A stretch of DNA of 49,902 nt from Saprospiraceae bacterium UBA3362 (GTDB lineage: Bacteria > Bacteroidota > Bacteroidia > Chitinophagales > Saprospiraceae), in assembly GCA_002360455.1 (NCBI GenBank), contig DEQQ01000008.1, positions 1-49,902 on the forward strand. Reading direction: 5' to 3'. Below are positions 27,222 through 36,280 of this stretch, in pieces. The notes under the pieces are model-generated. The model saw only the letters and a program-made list of their open reading frames with translations. It searched no databases and had not been told where the DNA came from. The first letter of the stretch is position 1, and the number at the start of each line of letters is the position of its first letter. The position numbers were made by a program, and so were the translations under genes.

Positions 27222-28402
27222 AGACAATTAAAATTAAAAGCATTATCAAAAGTAGCTCCCTCAGCATCTGTCCGAACTATGAATGGAAAATACTGGTTTC
27301 CTTGCTTGGCTATATAAAAAAACAAATACCCCTTTCCTTTTGCTTTTAGAACCGACAAAGGTCTCTCAAAATTGGCATTGTCAAATATATTACACCAATC
27401 TGAGCTACCAAATCTTACATTGGTAACAAAAGCTTTTGGAGTTTTTCCAAGACTATCAATTATACCAGAACATATAACCTGATCACCATCTAAAATACCT
27501 GATATTATCGTAACAGGGTATGCTTTCACATCCTCAACGAAAGCACTTTTATTCGTTAAATGAAGGGTAAATAAAGAGCTTATCTGCTTTATAATATTAG
27601 TGGACAATAGATAAACATTTTCATTTTTTTGATACATCTCTAAATTTACAAAAGAGGTGTCGATAGCAAGTACATATTTTCTATAATCATTGCTTTTAGA
27701 GTCATCTAGTATTAAATTTAATTCATTTTTGTATTTTTGAATAAGTAAAAATGAATCATTTTCTGCACATGTAATATCTAATGCTACTGCATTTTTTAAA
27801 TATGTTTTAATCCAAATTGGGTTTAAATTCATGTCAAATGCTAACACAGCAGAGTAACTGGTTCCTTGACTGCTAACTTCACCAAAAAGCAGAATTTCTT
27901 TATTTTGAGTTTGCACAGTTAAAGCATGAAAATTAGTAGCATTTACCTTGTTATAAGAAGTATCTATAAATTCATTAAACTGTGTAAAATCCTTTTTCAA
28001 AGTGAATTTATCAATTAAAGCAAGTGTTTGAATTCCCTGTGGTTTCTTATAAAGAACAACATATTGCTCCTCAAATTCAACTATACCCTTTAGATCCTTT
28101 CCTTCCCATTCCAAAAGTAAACTAGTATTTGCTGTCCATTGTTCATTATCAAAATCCTGTTGGATTCTAATCATCTGAATTTTTCCAGTTGGAGTTTCAA
28201 TACAAGTAATATATCTAGAATCATCCTCTGCAAAAATAGAAGTTTTAAATTCATCAATGCACGGAAACTGACTAATGCTTATAGCATAACTTGGAATGCT
28301 TTCGTTGGATTTATCAGGGAGGTCCCATTTATTTATATTACAACTTCCATGAATAAAGAGTACCACCATATAAACAATTCTATATCTTTTTAAAAATTTC
28401 AT
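27218..28402 (-). CDS. Probable lipoprotein, possibly beta-propeller, of the SrfB/SrfC operon
   Basis: About 394 residues. I chose ATG 28402 (MKFLKRYRIVYMVVLFIHGSC) because it gives a lipoprotein-like signal ending in Cys, although His at -3 is not canonical; the frame is open to 28423. The mature part alternates short beta-strands with repeated patterns such as TPTGKIQMIRIQQDFDNEQW, VVLYKKPQGIQTLALIDKF, ILLFGEVSSQGTSYSAVLAFD and VICSGIIDSLGKTPKAFVTN. This periodicity suggests a beta-propeller-like fold. No enzyme motif is visible. It lies 8 nt after the preceding gene and overlaps the T9SS protein by 4 nt (ATGA). Function unknown. Confidence 0.72.
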   Translation of the reverse strand: MKFLKRYRIVYMVVLFIHGSCNINKWDLPDKSNESIPSYAISISQFPCIDEFKTSIFAEDDSRYITCIETPTGKIQMIRIQQDFDNEQWTANTSLLLEWEGKDLKGIVEFEEQYVVLYKKPQGIQTLALIDKFTLKKDFTQFNEFIDTSYNKVNATNFHALTVQTQNKEILLFGEVSSQGTSYSAVLAFDMNLNPIWIKTYLKNAVALDITCAENDSFLLIQKYKNELNLILDDSKSNDYRKYVLAIDTSFVNLEMYQKNENVYLLSTNIIKQISSLFTLHLTNKSAFVEDVKAYPVTIISGILDGDQVICSGIIDSLGKTPKAFVTNVRFGSSDWCNIFDNANFERPLSVLKAKGKGYLFFYIAKQGNQYFPFIVRTDAEGATFDNAFNFNCL

Positions 28403-28410
28403 ATATATAT

Positions 28411-29682
28411 CTAAAACTTCCATGAAAATAATAAATTACCGTCAAAACCAATATCTGGGACATATTTTCTGCCTTTATCTAAAATAGATAAAGAATTTCT
28501 TCTATTTTTCATAGCTTCCTGAATCCTTTTTTGTTGTTTTTGATGAGAGAAATAAATGTGTACTCCATTGGCAATAAAAGTTCCTATTGCAACTCCTGTG
28601 CTAACAATGAACTTCTTATGATATTGATTGGCTTTACTATAATTCTTACTTGATTCTCTGAAAGAAATAGCACTAATATGCTCTTTATACACATTATTTG
28701 CATTTATTTTATTATAAATTGCAAATGCAGTAGAACCTATAAATAAACTACTATAAGTTGCTGTTTTGAAAATTCTATATGATTTATTTATACCATAACG
28801 CATATGGCCATAGCCTGGAATTAACACATCGATTGCTCTTGGATTTTGGTACTTTGGTAATTCTATTTTATCTTCTGCCGTCTCCAATTTTTTGAGTAGA
28901 GCAGAATCCCCTTTAAAATTTGAAGTATCAATCTCCCAATCTCTCTGTTTTATAGTATCTTTCAATGCTTCTATATACATTTCTTCAGATTTGTCAGAAT
29001 ATGGAAAGGGTGATTTCTTAATTCTATCTACTATTTCTTGGTAATTATAGGCCTTGTTTTCCTTTGGAATAATTTTAATTCCTTCTATTTTTAAATCATA
29101 GTTCTTGTTTTGATCGTGCCCAATCCTAAATTTTACTTCTTTAAGTACACCTTCTTCGTATGCATTAAAAGTTGGATCATTCAAAAGGCTTCCTGGAATA
29201 TTTACACTGTTTATTAATTTTTCCAAAACAAACATTTCCCCAAAATATATTTTGTAGGCTTTTTTATCGGTGTCAACATTCAATCCTTTATAATTTGCTT
29301 CTTTAAAACTAAATGTTGTATCATATTTAAACTTTTTATATAACAATGGCATTTTTGGTGACTCAATAAAAAGTTCGTTTGTATAATTATGAATTTTATA
29401 AATTACAGGATCCTTTGATTTAAGTATATCTGTAACGGTTGTATTTGAGTTCTCAAATAAATTAGTCATTACACATTTAGATCTATATCTATCATTAATA
29501 TCCAATCTTCCATCGATAATATTTAAAGTTGATTCAAAAAATGTTATATACTTATGAAATGCTTCTTGCTTAAAAGATTCTCTTTCTGTTGAATCCAATT
29601 CATATTTGTGCATTTTTTGGCAAAAGACATCTAAGAATAATAAATTATAAATTATTATCAATAGTATTCTAATTATTCTCAT
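28411..29682 (-). CDS. Exported protein with C-terminal DUF5683-like membrane region
   Basis: This protein has 423 residues. An N-terminal signal (MRIIRILLIIIYNLLFLDVFCQ) is followed by about 270 residues of mixed alpha/beta, possibly including a carboxypeptidase-regulatory-like segment (KYDTTFSFKEANYKGLNVDTDKK is split here by strand predictions). The C-terminal 130 residues begin IDVLIPGYGHMRYGINKSYR and contain two hydrophobic stretches (YSSLFIGSTAFAIY, KKFIVSTGVAIGTFIANGVHIYF). This resembles DUF5683-type proteins, where a PGxGQ-like turn precedes two helices. The start overlaps the TSP3-like gene by 14 nt. The role is unknown; envelope location is supported by the signal peptide. Confidence 0.7.
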   Translation of the reverse strand: MRIIRILLIIIYNLLFLDVFCQKMHKYELDSTERESFKQEAFHKYITFFESTLNIIDGRLDINDRYRSKCVMTNLFENSNTTVTDILKSKDPVIYKIHNYTNELFIESPKMPLLYKKFKYDTTFSFKEANYKGLNVDTDKKAYKIYFGEMFVLEKLINSVNIPGSLLNDPTFNAYEEGVLKEVKFRIGHDQNKNYDLKIEGIKIIPKENKAYNYQEIVDRIKKSPFPYSDKSEEMYIEALKDTIKQRDWEIDTSNFKGDSALLKKLETAEDKIELPKYQNPRAIDVLIPGYGHMRYGINKSYRIFKTATYSSLFIGSTAFAIYNKINANNVYKEHISAISFRESSKNYSKANQYHKKFIVSTGVAIGTFIANGVHIYFSHQKQQKRIQEAMKNRRNSLSILDKGRKYVPDIGFDGNLLFSWKF

Positions 29683-30823
29683 ATGTAAATGAAATTATTT
29701 TTCCAGTAGATTCATGATATTGTATATTAGAAATCGTAATTTTTCTTATGTGAGTATCATTACTCCTTTTTGCTGACATTAATTCTGCGATATAATCCTT
29801 GTAAGTAATCTTAAAATTACCGCTACTTTTAGATCTTTTAGTTAATTTAATTTCTTCATTTTCTATATGTTTCTCAATATTTAAAATGCTTTTATCTCTT
29901 TTACTTTTTAGATCATTAATATTCATCAATAGAAAATTTCCATACTCTGCCAGGTTCATCAACTCTTTTGCCAAATGGTCATCTTTTATCTTAACTTGTA
30001 CTTCTAATGATGCTTTTGATCTAAAATTGTCTTGGGTGTTTTCAACGCTAGCCTCCACTTTATATTTACCTACTACACCAGATTGATACTTTATTTCTTT
30101 TCCAACATCATACTGAAATTTTAATTCATCAGAGCCTTTCCATTTGATTTGATCTGAATCCTTTGAATCATTGTACTCAACATTTAAATCTGAATACTCC
30201 GCTAAATAAGAAATAGTTTCTCCCTTAATACTTAAACTAGGACAACCGTTAGAACTTCCATGATCACCTTTTCTGTTTGGACATTCATCAATAAAATTTG
30301 TTACATATTTATCAGGTTGCTGCAAAGATTTCATACTTAGGTTTTTATCTCCTAATCCATCACCATCTTGATCTAAATAAAAAATCCTTTCATTGGGACT
30401 AATAGAACCACCTGCTGCACCTGTTACCATTCCTGATTTCACTCCCATTCCTGCGCTTGTTCCCCCTGGTGGGTTTGTTCCACTTCCAGTGTTTATTCCC
30501 ATTCCTGTGCTTGTACTACCTGGTGGGTTTGTTCCACCTAGTGATTTAGAACACTTAGCACTATCGGGAATACAAGGGTTGCTATCATCTGTATCTGAAC
30601 TATCAGATACATAGCCTGAAGGTTTAAATTTTGCTACTATAAATACTGATTTATTACCATAACCATCCTTATCTAAATCTGCAAAATATGATTTTTTTTC
30701 TATCTTCAAAAAATAAAATAAGCTAATAAGTAAAATTAATAGTGACAACAGCGCAAATATCAAACTTTTCTGATTGCTGTTTCTACTATTTTTTTCTACA
30801 TTGTTTGGAAAAATACTACTCAT
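29669..30823 (-). CDS. Single-pass membrane protein with thrombospondin type-3-like calcium motifs
   Basis: This protein has 384 residues. A positively charged N-terminus precedes one membrane helix (residues 21-39, LIFALLSLLILLISLFYFL); the rest should be periplasmic. Two calcium-loop segments typical of TSP3 repeats follow: YFADLDKDGYGN and FYLDQDGDGLGD, the second ending in DECPNRKGDHGSSNGCP. Between them is a Gly/Pro/Ser/Thr linker made of two 18-residue repeats (GTNPPGSTSTGMGINTGS and GTNPPGGTSAGMGVKSG). The C-terminal 150 residues are alpha-helical and charged. It starts 12 nt after the 731-residue gene. TSP3 loops usually make a calcium-stiffened spacer; here they could extend the protein across the periplasm. 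Confidence 0.75.
   Translation of the reverse strand: MSSIFPNNVEKNSRNSNQKSLIFALLSLLILLISLFYFLKIEKKSYFADLDKDGYGNKSVFIVAKFKPSGYVSDSSDTDDSNPCIPDSAKCSKSLGGTNPPGSTSTGMGINTGSGTNPPGGTSAGMGVKSGMVTGAAGGSISPNERIFYLDQDGDGLGDKNLSMKSLQQPDKYVTNFIDECPNRKGDHGSSNGCPSLSIKGETISYLAEYSDLNVEYNDSKDSDQIKWKGSDELKFQYDVGKEIKYQSGVVGKYKVEASVENTQDNFRSKASLEVQVKIKDDHLAKELMNLAEYGNFLLMNINDLKSKRDKSILNIEKHIENEEIKLTKRSKSSGNFKITYKDYIAELMSAKRSNDTHIRKITISNIQYHESTGKIISFTYENN
30444..30537 (-). repeat. Tandem repeat, 54-nt period, inside the TSP3-like gene
   Basis: Two 40-nt units at 30444-30483 and 30498-30537 match at 36 of 40 positions, counted by eye, with a 54-nt (18-codon) period. They encode the GTNPPG linker repeats. In-frame slippage could change the linker length without breaking the gene. 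Confidence 0.7.
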
Positions 30824-30835
30824 ACTTGCTTAAAA

Positions 30836-33031
30836 TTAATTATTTATACATTTAAAAAAATATGTCCATTGAGTGTTTGGATCGATTGTTTCTATTTGCA
30901 AATAAACTATCTTACAGCCATTACACACTTCCGAAGGTTTAAAACGATAATAACCTATACCACTTTTTAATCCTGTATCATAAATTAGATCATTACTTGG
31001 AAATGCACGAATAGTCAATCTATCTGGTATAACACTAAAATTATATTCTATAGAATAATATTTATTAGCGTTTGGAGTTGAAAGCAAAATTTTTTCTCCT
31101 TCACTTCTGCCATTTTCCAATACATCTCTACAGGGCTCTGGCTCGTATATATACAATGTATCAGTAAAATTGTTTACAAAATTTACATCTTCTAAAATAT
31201 TACTATACAGTGTATCATAATCATTGTAAAACTTATATGCATATATCTCTTGGGCAATAGAACACACATCTAGAGTTTTGAATAAAACTTTACCCTTCTC
31301 ATTCGTTTCAAACTGGATAGCATTTTCGGTAGAATTTTTGAAAACGACACTGGCATTTTCTATCGGTCTCATAGTCCTTTTTTCTAATACCAAAATTTCA
31401 TAGTCTCTTAGCTTACGATTTACTAGTATTTCATGTTGTCTCTTAATTTTATAAAACTTAATAAGTGCGGTTGTATTTTCAAAACAAGTGGAATCTGGGA
31501 AAATAGTGATTTTAGCATTTCGTTTTAATTTGAAAATAAAATCAAATAATGTTGTAGGATTGTTACTAAATTTAGCTTCCCCTTGTTGATCTGTAATACT
31601 AGATCTTTCAATAGAATCTGTTGTAAAAAATTTCAGTTTCTTAAAATGAAAAAGTGAATGATATTGATAGTTTATATGAGCTTGAACTTTGGATATTCCT
31701 ATTTTATTTTCATCAACAACTTTTATTTGAATATCTTTATTAAATGGAATTAGTAACAGCAGTAAAGCAGCCAATAACCAAAGTAGCCACATCCAATTTC
31801 TTTTCTTTTGGATTTGGAAGCTATAGTGGTACACATCTGGCTTTGTTCTAAACTTACAGATATAATCCGAAATTCTACTAGCTTCAGTTATAGAAACTAA
31901 TCCTTCGGAAGCAGCATTAAAATCTATTGCTTTCTCTGATAAATATCTTAATGTTGGATCTTTATCATCTACATCTGTATTGATAATTTTTTTTGACTGT
32001 CGGATATCTAATTTATAATCGATTAAAGCTTCTCCATTCAAGCCTAACACTGTAAAACTCACTTTTCTCTCAGAGTCATTTAGTGGAGGTTTAATCAAAG
32101 GTTCATCTCCTGGAACTTCTAGTTTATCTCTCTCAGACTCTATTATAAATTCAAAATTATTGTCATCATTCTCTATGAAATATTTATTATTTATTTTACC
32201 ATCTGAAACTTCTATTGTCTTACCTGCCTCTATGTTCTTTAAAAAAACAAATCCATCTTCGTCAGACACAAAGAGTGATTTATTTCCATCAATATACATA
32301 GATAATTTATAATTACTAATCCTAGATCTAGAAGTGGAATCTAATACTCTAATAGTTGCATCTGTATAAAACGGTATGGTATAGGTAAAAAATGAATTCT
32401 CTCGATTCGCTTGAATCATTATCTTATTTCCTGGCACCCATTGCAATGTCAGTTCCTTCCCTACAAGATGTTTTCCCAAATTTATCTCTCCGTTACCATT
32501 AGTAATGTGACTCGTCTCATAAGCATTGTCTATTACGGAGATAGGCTTATTGATAGCTGGACGATTATCCCAGTAGTCCAATTTTACTTTGATATCCACA
32601 TATTCCACCAATGGAACTTTTATGTCTATGATACTTGTTCCTCTTGAATTATCCCAGGGTAAATACCCCCAAGCGTGAATCATTAATTTCTTACCTACAT
32701 TTGTATCTGCCAATTGAATACAATCCAAAGATGGTATATCCAATATACTCTTAGAATCCCCATTTTGCTGTATTGTTTGCTTAATCTCATTTAACTTTTG
32801 CTGTACTAAACTTAAATCTTCAATGGATAACCTAGTATATGGCGTAATATGTTCAAAAAAAACGTTCCTGTCTTCAAATTCCCAATAAATATAGTCTCCT
32901 TCCAGACGAGGTCTTAGGAATATATATCCCAGTTCTGGATCTATATTCTTCAAACGCGTATGCACAGCAATTTGATCCTGAGACAATCTGTACACTAACT
33001 CATCTCTTCTTGTCTTAGCAATATCAGCCAT
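30836..33031 (-). CDS. Large single-pass membrane protein with beta-domains on both sides of the membrane
   Basis: This protein has 731 residues. There is no signal peptide, so the first 410 residues should be cytosolic. One membrane helix lies at 412-430 (NWMWLLWLLAALLLLLIPF), preceded by KKR, which supports an N-in topology. The cytosolic part starts with a charged region containing IMIHAWGYLPWDNSRG-like sequence (KLMIHAWGYLPWDN, 115-128), followed by repeated strands resembling small Ig/SpaA-like domains (VSDEDGFVFLKNIEAGKTIEV, ISKVQAHINYQYH). The periplasmic part repeats this pattern (FETNEKGKVLFKTLDV) and has scattered Cys near the C-terminus. It begins 2 nt after its upstream neighbour. 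It probably acts as a connector or sensor in the SrfB/SrfC machine; this is inferred from context only. Confidence 0.72.
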   Translation of the reverse strand: MADIAKTRRDELVYRLSQDQIAVHTRLKNIDPELGYIFLRPRLEGDYIYWEFEDRNVFFEHITPYTRLSIEDLSLVQQKLNEIKQTIQQNGDSKSILDIPSLDCIQLADTNVGKKLMIHAWGYLPWDNSRGTSIIDIKVPLVEYVDIKVKLDYWDNRPAINKPISVIDNAYETSHITNGNGEINLGKHLVGKELTLQWVPGNKIMIQANRENSFFTYTIPFYTDATIRVLDSTSRSRISNYKLSMYIDGNKSLFVSDEDGFVFLKNIEAGKTIEVSDGKINNKYFIENDDNNFEFIIESERDKLEVPGDEPLIKPPLNDSERKVSFTVLGLNGEALIDYKLDIRQSKKIINTDVDDKDPTLRYLSEKAIDFNAASEGLVSITEASRISDYICKFRTKPDVYHYSFQIQKKRNWMWLLWLLAALLLLLIPFNKDIQIKVVDENKIGISKVQAHINYQYHSLFHFKKLKFFTTDSIERSSITDQQGEAKFSNNPTTLFDFIFKLKRNAKITIFPDSTCFENTTALIKFYKIKRQHEILVNRKLRDYEILVLEKRTMRPIENASVVFKNSTENAIQFETNEKGKVLFKTLDVCSIAQEIYAYKFYNDYDTLYSNILEDVNFVNNFTDTLYIYEPEPCRDVLENGRSEGEKILLSTPNANKYYSIEYNFSVIPDRLTIRAFPSNDLIYDTGLKSGIGYYRFKPSEVCNGCKIVYLQIETIDPNTQWTYFFKCINN

Positions 33032-33033
33032 AA

Positions 33034-33693
33034 TTAATCACATTTTGAAATATCCATGGACAAAAGTAAATTTAAAGTTCTCCATAGTTCATTATTAGTT
33101 TCGGCATTCAAAAAAGTCTTTTGTACTATTTTTAAATAATTTTTATCACAATTACAATATAAATTAAACAATTCTTGTACTTTTGCTTTATTTGCATTCA
33201 AAGAATATTCATCACCATAATTAAAATAATAAGATAATAGTTTCGGTAAAAACTCATAGCTAAACTTTATAGTTTCTAAACAGAACGTATCTGTTGGTCT
33301 AGCAACAGAAAGCTGTCTATAAAAGTCATTTTCTTGCAAAATTAAATGTACTACTAAAGAATCAATTGCCTTACCTAAGTGTCTGTTACTATTGTACACA
33401 TAAGAAGTATCAATTTTTTTCAGATTTTTCTGAATAGAATCTACATGAATATTGAGAATTTTCAATTTTCCAAGCATAGAATCATTTTTTAATCTAAAAA
33501 TCTGGATTGAATCTGAAATATTATTTATAAGTTTTAACCTACTATTGAGACATAAAAGGGAATCGAATTCGGATTTTAATTTTATTAATTGAATTGAATC
33601 GGCTTCTGTTGTTACTAATTTCCCTTTTTGCTTCTGGGCATAGATGGTATATACAGAAACAAAATATATTGTTATAAAAACTATGTATCTCAT
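33034..33693 (-). CDS. Small exported coiled-coil protein of the SrfB/SrfC operon
   Basis: About 219 residues from ATG 33693 (MRYIVFITIYFVSVYTIYAQ), which gives a signal peptide and leaves one base after the upstream stop. The frame is open to 33723, but that would overlap the neighbour. The mature protein is helical, with heptad-like leucine/isoleucine spacing at residues about 35-90 (LIKLKSEFDSLLCLNSRLKLINN, LKILNIHVDSIQKNLKKID). The C-terminal half has one Cys pair (LYCNCDKNYLKI). No family is recognised. It resembles its upstream neighbour in layout: signal, coiled coil, helical tail. Confidence 0.7.
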   Translation of the reverse strand: MRYIVFITIYFVSVYTIYAQKQKGKLVTTEADSIQLIKLKSEFDSLLCLNSRLKLINNISDSIQIFRLKNDSMLGKLKILNIHVDSIQKNLKKIDTSYVYNSNRHLGKAIDSLVVHLILQENDFYRQLSVARPTDTFCLETIKFSYEFLPKLLSYYFNYGDEYSLNANKAKVQELFNLYCNCDKNYLKIVQKTFLNAETNNELWRTLNLLLSMDISKCD

Positions 33694-33694
33694 A

Positions 33695-34798
33695 TTATTT
33701 ATTGCGACATTTAAAATTATCAAAACAGCTTTCCCCTCTCACACTGTCCAATATTTTATTATTGTATAAAATTGGATATTTAGAAAAATTACTCTCCAGT
33801 TCCAAAGGTTTTTTACCCAAAACATTTTTACTCGAATTAAAATTATCCCACTCTTTTGGAAAACAATCCATTAATGAAATAAGCTCCATTTTTTCTTTAA
33901 TAAATAAAGAATCACTAACGGAGTGCAAACCATTATAGATATTTGAAAAATGATCACAAGTAAGCCTACCTTCGTTTCCGCTTATAAGACTATATGCATC
34001 CTTCAACACCGAGAAGTCTTTCGTTCGTTTATGCAATAACTCGAAATTCACAATCGGTGAATTTTTTATATCCGATTTTATGCTGAATTTCTCTAAACTA
34101 TCCAGGGTGATTGATACTTTTCTACACTCTTCAATACGCCTTGAATAATATTGCAAATATGATTCTCCAGTTAATTTTTTATTATTACTGCATAAGATTT
34201 TTATTTCGTGTTCCCATTGCTTTTCCTTTTTCTTTTTAATTGCTAATATAATATTTGTTAATGTATCCTTATTAAATGGAAGATTGAGCAAAGCGATAAA
34301 GCTATCTTGGTATATAAAAAAGAGATTCAATAAATGAAATTTCTGCAAAGCCATCTCCTCATTACTCTGCGAAGCCAATCTTTTGGCATTGCTATATTCA
34401 TTTGAGAAGTACATTTTCTTTTCTTGTAAAAGTTTCTCATTTTCTTTTTTTAACCTGTCCACATTCCTTAATAAAGAATCTATTCTTTTCACGAATCTTA
34501 CAGTAGAGTCATATTGCGTAATTGAACTTCTATAAGTATTTTGGTAACTCAGCAAACTATCCCTCTTGATCCGCTCTATATATACTATATTTCCATTTGC
34601 TTTTTTCTTCATATTTAACTCTGGATATTTTCTTAGCTCCATTGTTAATTTTGAGCTCATAGAATCTATCTTGTTCTTCATTGTTAGAATAGAATCGCTG
34701 TACTTTTTGGGAGCTGATAACTTATGCGCTAGAAATGAAGTATCTTGTCCTAGCAAACAATGGACACTAAAGAATAATATGATAATAAAACGGCTCAT
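33695..34798 (-). CDS. Exported coiled-coil protein of the SrfB/SrfC operon
   Basis: About 367 residues. ATG 34798 (MSRFIIILFFSVHCLLGQ) gives a signal peptide; a GTG at 34801 directly precedes it. Residues about 35-140 form long charged coiled-coil helices (LTMKNKIDSMSSKLTMELRKY, VKRIDSLLRNVDRLKKENEKLLQEKKM is the core stretch, cut here for length at RKY and EKL). The rest is helical and charged, with conserved-looking Cys near the end (RGESCFDNFKCRNK). No family is recognised. It is almost contiguous with both neighbours (3 nt and 1 nt). A periplasmic rod or scaffold is the simplest reading. Confidence 0.7.
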   Translation of the reverse strand: MSRFIIILFFSVHCLLGQDTSFLAHKLSAPKKYSDSILTMKNKIDSMSSKLTMELRKYPELNMKKKANGNIVYIERIKRDSLLSYQNTYRSSITQYDSTVRFVKRIDSLLRNVDRLKKENEKLLQEKKMYFSNEYSNAKRLASQSNEEMALQKFHLLNLFFIYQDSFIALLNLPFNKDTLTNIILAIKKKKEKQWEHEIKILCSNNKKLTGESYLQYYSRRIEECRKVSITLDSLEKFSIKSDIKNSPIVNFELLHKRTKDFSVLKDAYSLISGNEGRLTCDHFSNIYNGLHSVSDSLFIKEKMELISLMDCFPKEWDNFNSSKNVLGKKPLELESNFSKYPILYNNKILDSVRGESCFDNFKCRNK

Positions 34799-34801
34799 CA
34801 C

Positions 34802-35656
34802 TTATTTTGCTACTTCAGAACTATTCACAATATTTTCTATTACTTTCTTAATTTCTTCTGTCCTATTACAAATTTCAGCTCTGTAATGAAGGTACATCGC
34901 AAATTCACTATCATTATTTAGTCTTTCACAAATACTCTTAAGTTTTTTAAATTTTTCATTCAGTTCATAATGTTTCGTATTCTCATTAAAGTAAGTATTT
35001 AATAGAAATTTTTCCAATTCTTCCCATGTTTCAAAATCATCCTTCCACTCACTCAGATCTGAAGATAACTTTTGGTTTCTACTGAGTAAATTATCCAAAA
35101 TATAACTATCATAAGTTGTAGTATATAGATCATGAATACTCTCATCGTATGCTGAGGCCAAATTATCCAATTTTTCTTTCTGCAGCTTAATACACTTATT
35201 GTATAATTGGACGGAGGCCTTATACTGATCAAGTTTTTCCACATCACCAGATACTAAAAAAGATCTATTTTTATGAACGAGTTCCATAAGTGCTATTGTA
35301 CATTTTATATAATCCCCATTGTATTCTGATTTCATACAATTAGATTCTATCAAAGGATATAAATGCCCCGTAATGGAGGACATTAATATTTCTTTATCTT
35401 GATGATAATTCGCAGCTTTTTCCTTATTGTCTTCCAAATCCTTTATTAAATTATGAATAGATTCTTGCAGATCAATAGGATTGTTAAAAACTAAACTCCT
35501 AAAATTATTGCATTTCTCCGAAAATGGTACTGTAGAATCTGGATTACTTTTATTGGCTGGCTCATTATCAGTTTTTAATTGAGTAAATAAATACAAAATG
35601 GCCAACAGCATAAGTGATAAAGATACTATTACTGAAATTTTTACATTGCGATCCAT
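34802..35656 (-). CDS. Single-pass membrane protein with helical periplasmic domain
   Basis: This protein has 284 residues. ATG 35656 starts MDRNVKISVIVSLSLMLLAI, giving one N-terminal membrane helix (residues 8-25) with a short N-in tail. The remainder is alpha-helical and acidic, with regularly spaced helices (LQESIHNLIKDLEDNKEKAA, YDESIHDLYTTTYDSYILD, WKDDFETWEELEKFLL, LHYRAEICNRTEEIKKVIEN). No enzymatic motif or known family is apparent. It follows the cysteine-module gene by 15 nt and touches the next gene. The topology resembles the other single-pass proteins of the operon. Confidence 0.72.
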   Translation of the reverse strand: MDRNVKISVIVSLSLMLLAILYLFTQLKTDNEPANKSNPDSTVPFSEKCNNFRSLVFNNPIDLQESIHNLIKDLEDNKEKAANYHQDKEILMSSITGHLYPLIESNCMKSEYNGDYIKCTIALMELVHKNRSFLVSGDVEKLDQYKASVQLYNKCIKLQKEKLDNLASAYDESIHDLYTTTYDSYILDNLLSRNQKLSSDLSEWKDDFETWEELEKFLLNTYFNENTKHYELNEKFKKLKSICERLNNDSEFAMYLHYRAEICNRTEEIKKVIENIVNSSEVAK

Positions 35657-35671
35657 TGGTATATCAATTAA

Positions 35672-36280
35672 TTATTTTTTATTACAATTTGGACAAGATA
35701 TATACTTTTTTGCTTTACACAAATTTCTCAATTCTCCTTCTTTACCTACCAATTCATTGCAAACTTCAGTTGGCGATGTATCTGTTGAAGGACTGGCTGT
35801 ATTCGTCGACTTATTTCGACATTTATCACATGGAATCTTATTATTATCTATAATATATTGGCAATATTTAATTTGATCTTCAGGACTCCTATCATGGAAG
35901 TTATAGCATGTGACTTTACAATTTCCACAACTATAGTTTTTCTCTTTATCACAAAAATTTTTAATTTCAGTCCTAGAATAACTACTTAAATTATCACAAG
36001 AGATACGGCTCGGTTTTTCACTTTTTTTGTCTTTAGGACTTTCAAGAATTGCTGAATCTCTAGTAGGTCTACTTATATTCTCACCAGATGGAACTTGATC
36101 ATTAGCCTTTTCTTCTAATTTTTCAATACTATCTCTTATATGCTTTCTCGAAATAGAGATAGGAGATTCAGGTTGATGATATGCTTCTTCAATATTCATA
36201 TTAGAAAATATATAAATTAAAAAGCTACCAATTAAAATCAAACTACCGATTGCAACTCTAATCTTTTCTCTCAACATCAT
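35672..36280 (-). CDS. Single-pass membrane protein with three four-cysteine modules
   Basis: This protein has 202 residues. It starts ATGATG at 36280; the first ATG overlaps the upstream stop as ATGA. One membrane helix covers residues about 8-26 (RVAIGSLILIGSFLIYIFS). After a charged linker come three Cys modules of the pattern C-x2-[LF]...C...C-x2-C: ISCDNL to SCGNC, VTCYNF to CDKC, and EVCNEL to CPNC. The same module occurs four times in the protein encoded immediately upstream, with matching linker text (PSRISCDNLSSYS against PRRISCDNLNDYS). The two genes therefore share a duplicated 3' half. The modules should be periplasmic and could bind metal or form disulphides. I know no named family for them. 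Confidence 0.75.
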   Translation of the reverse strand: MMLREKIRVAIGSLILIGSFLIYIFSNMNIEEAYHQPESPISISRKHIRDSIEKLEEKANDQVPSGENISRPTRDSAILESPKDKKSEKPSRISCDNLSSYSRTEIKNFCDKEKNYSCGNCKVTCYNFHDRSPEDQIKYCQYIIDNNKIPCDKCRNKSTNTASPSTDTSPTEVCNELVGKEGELRNLCKAKKYISCPNCNKK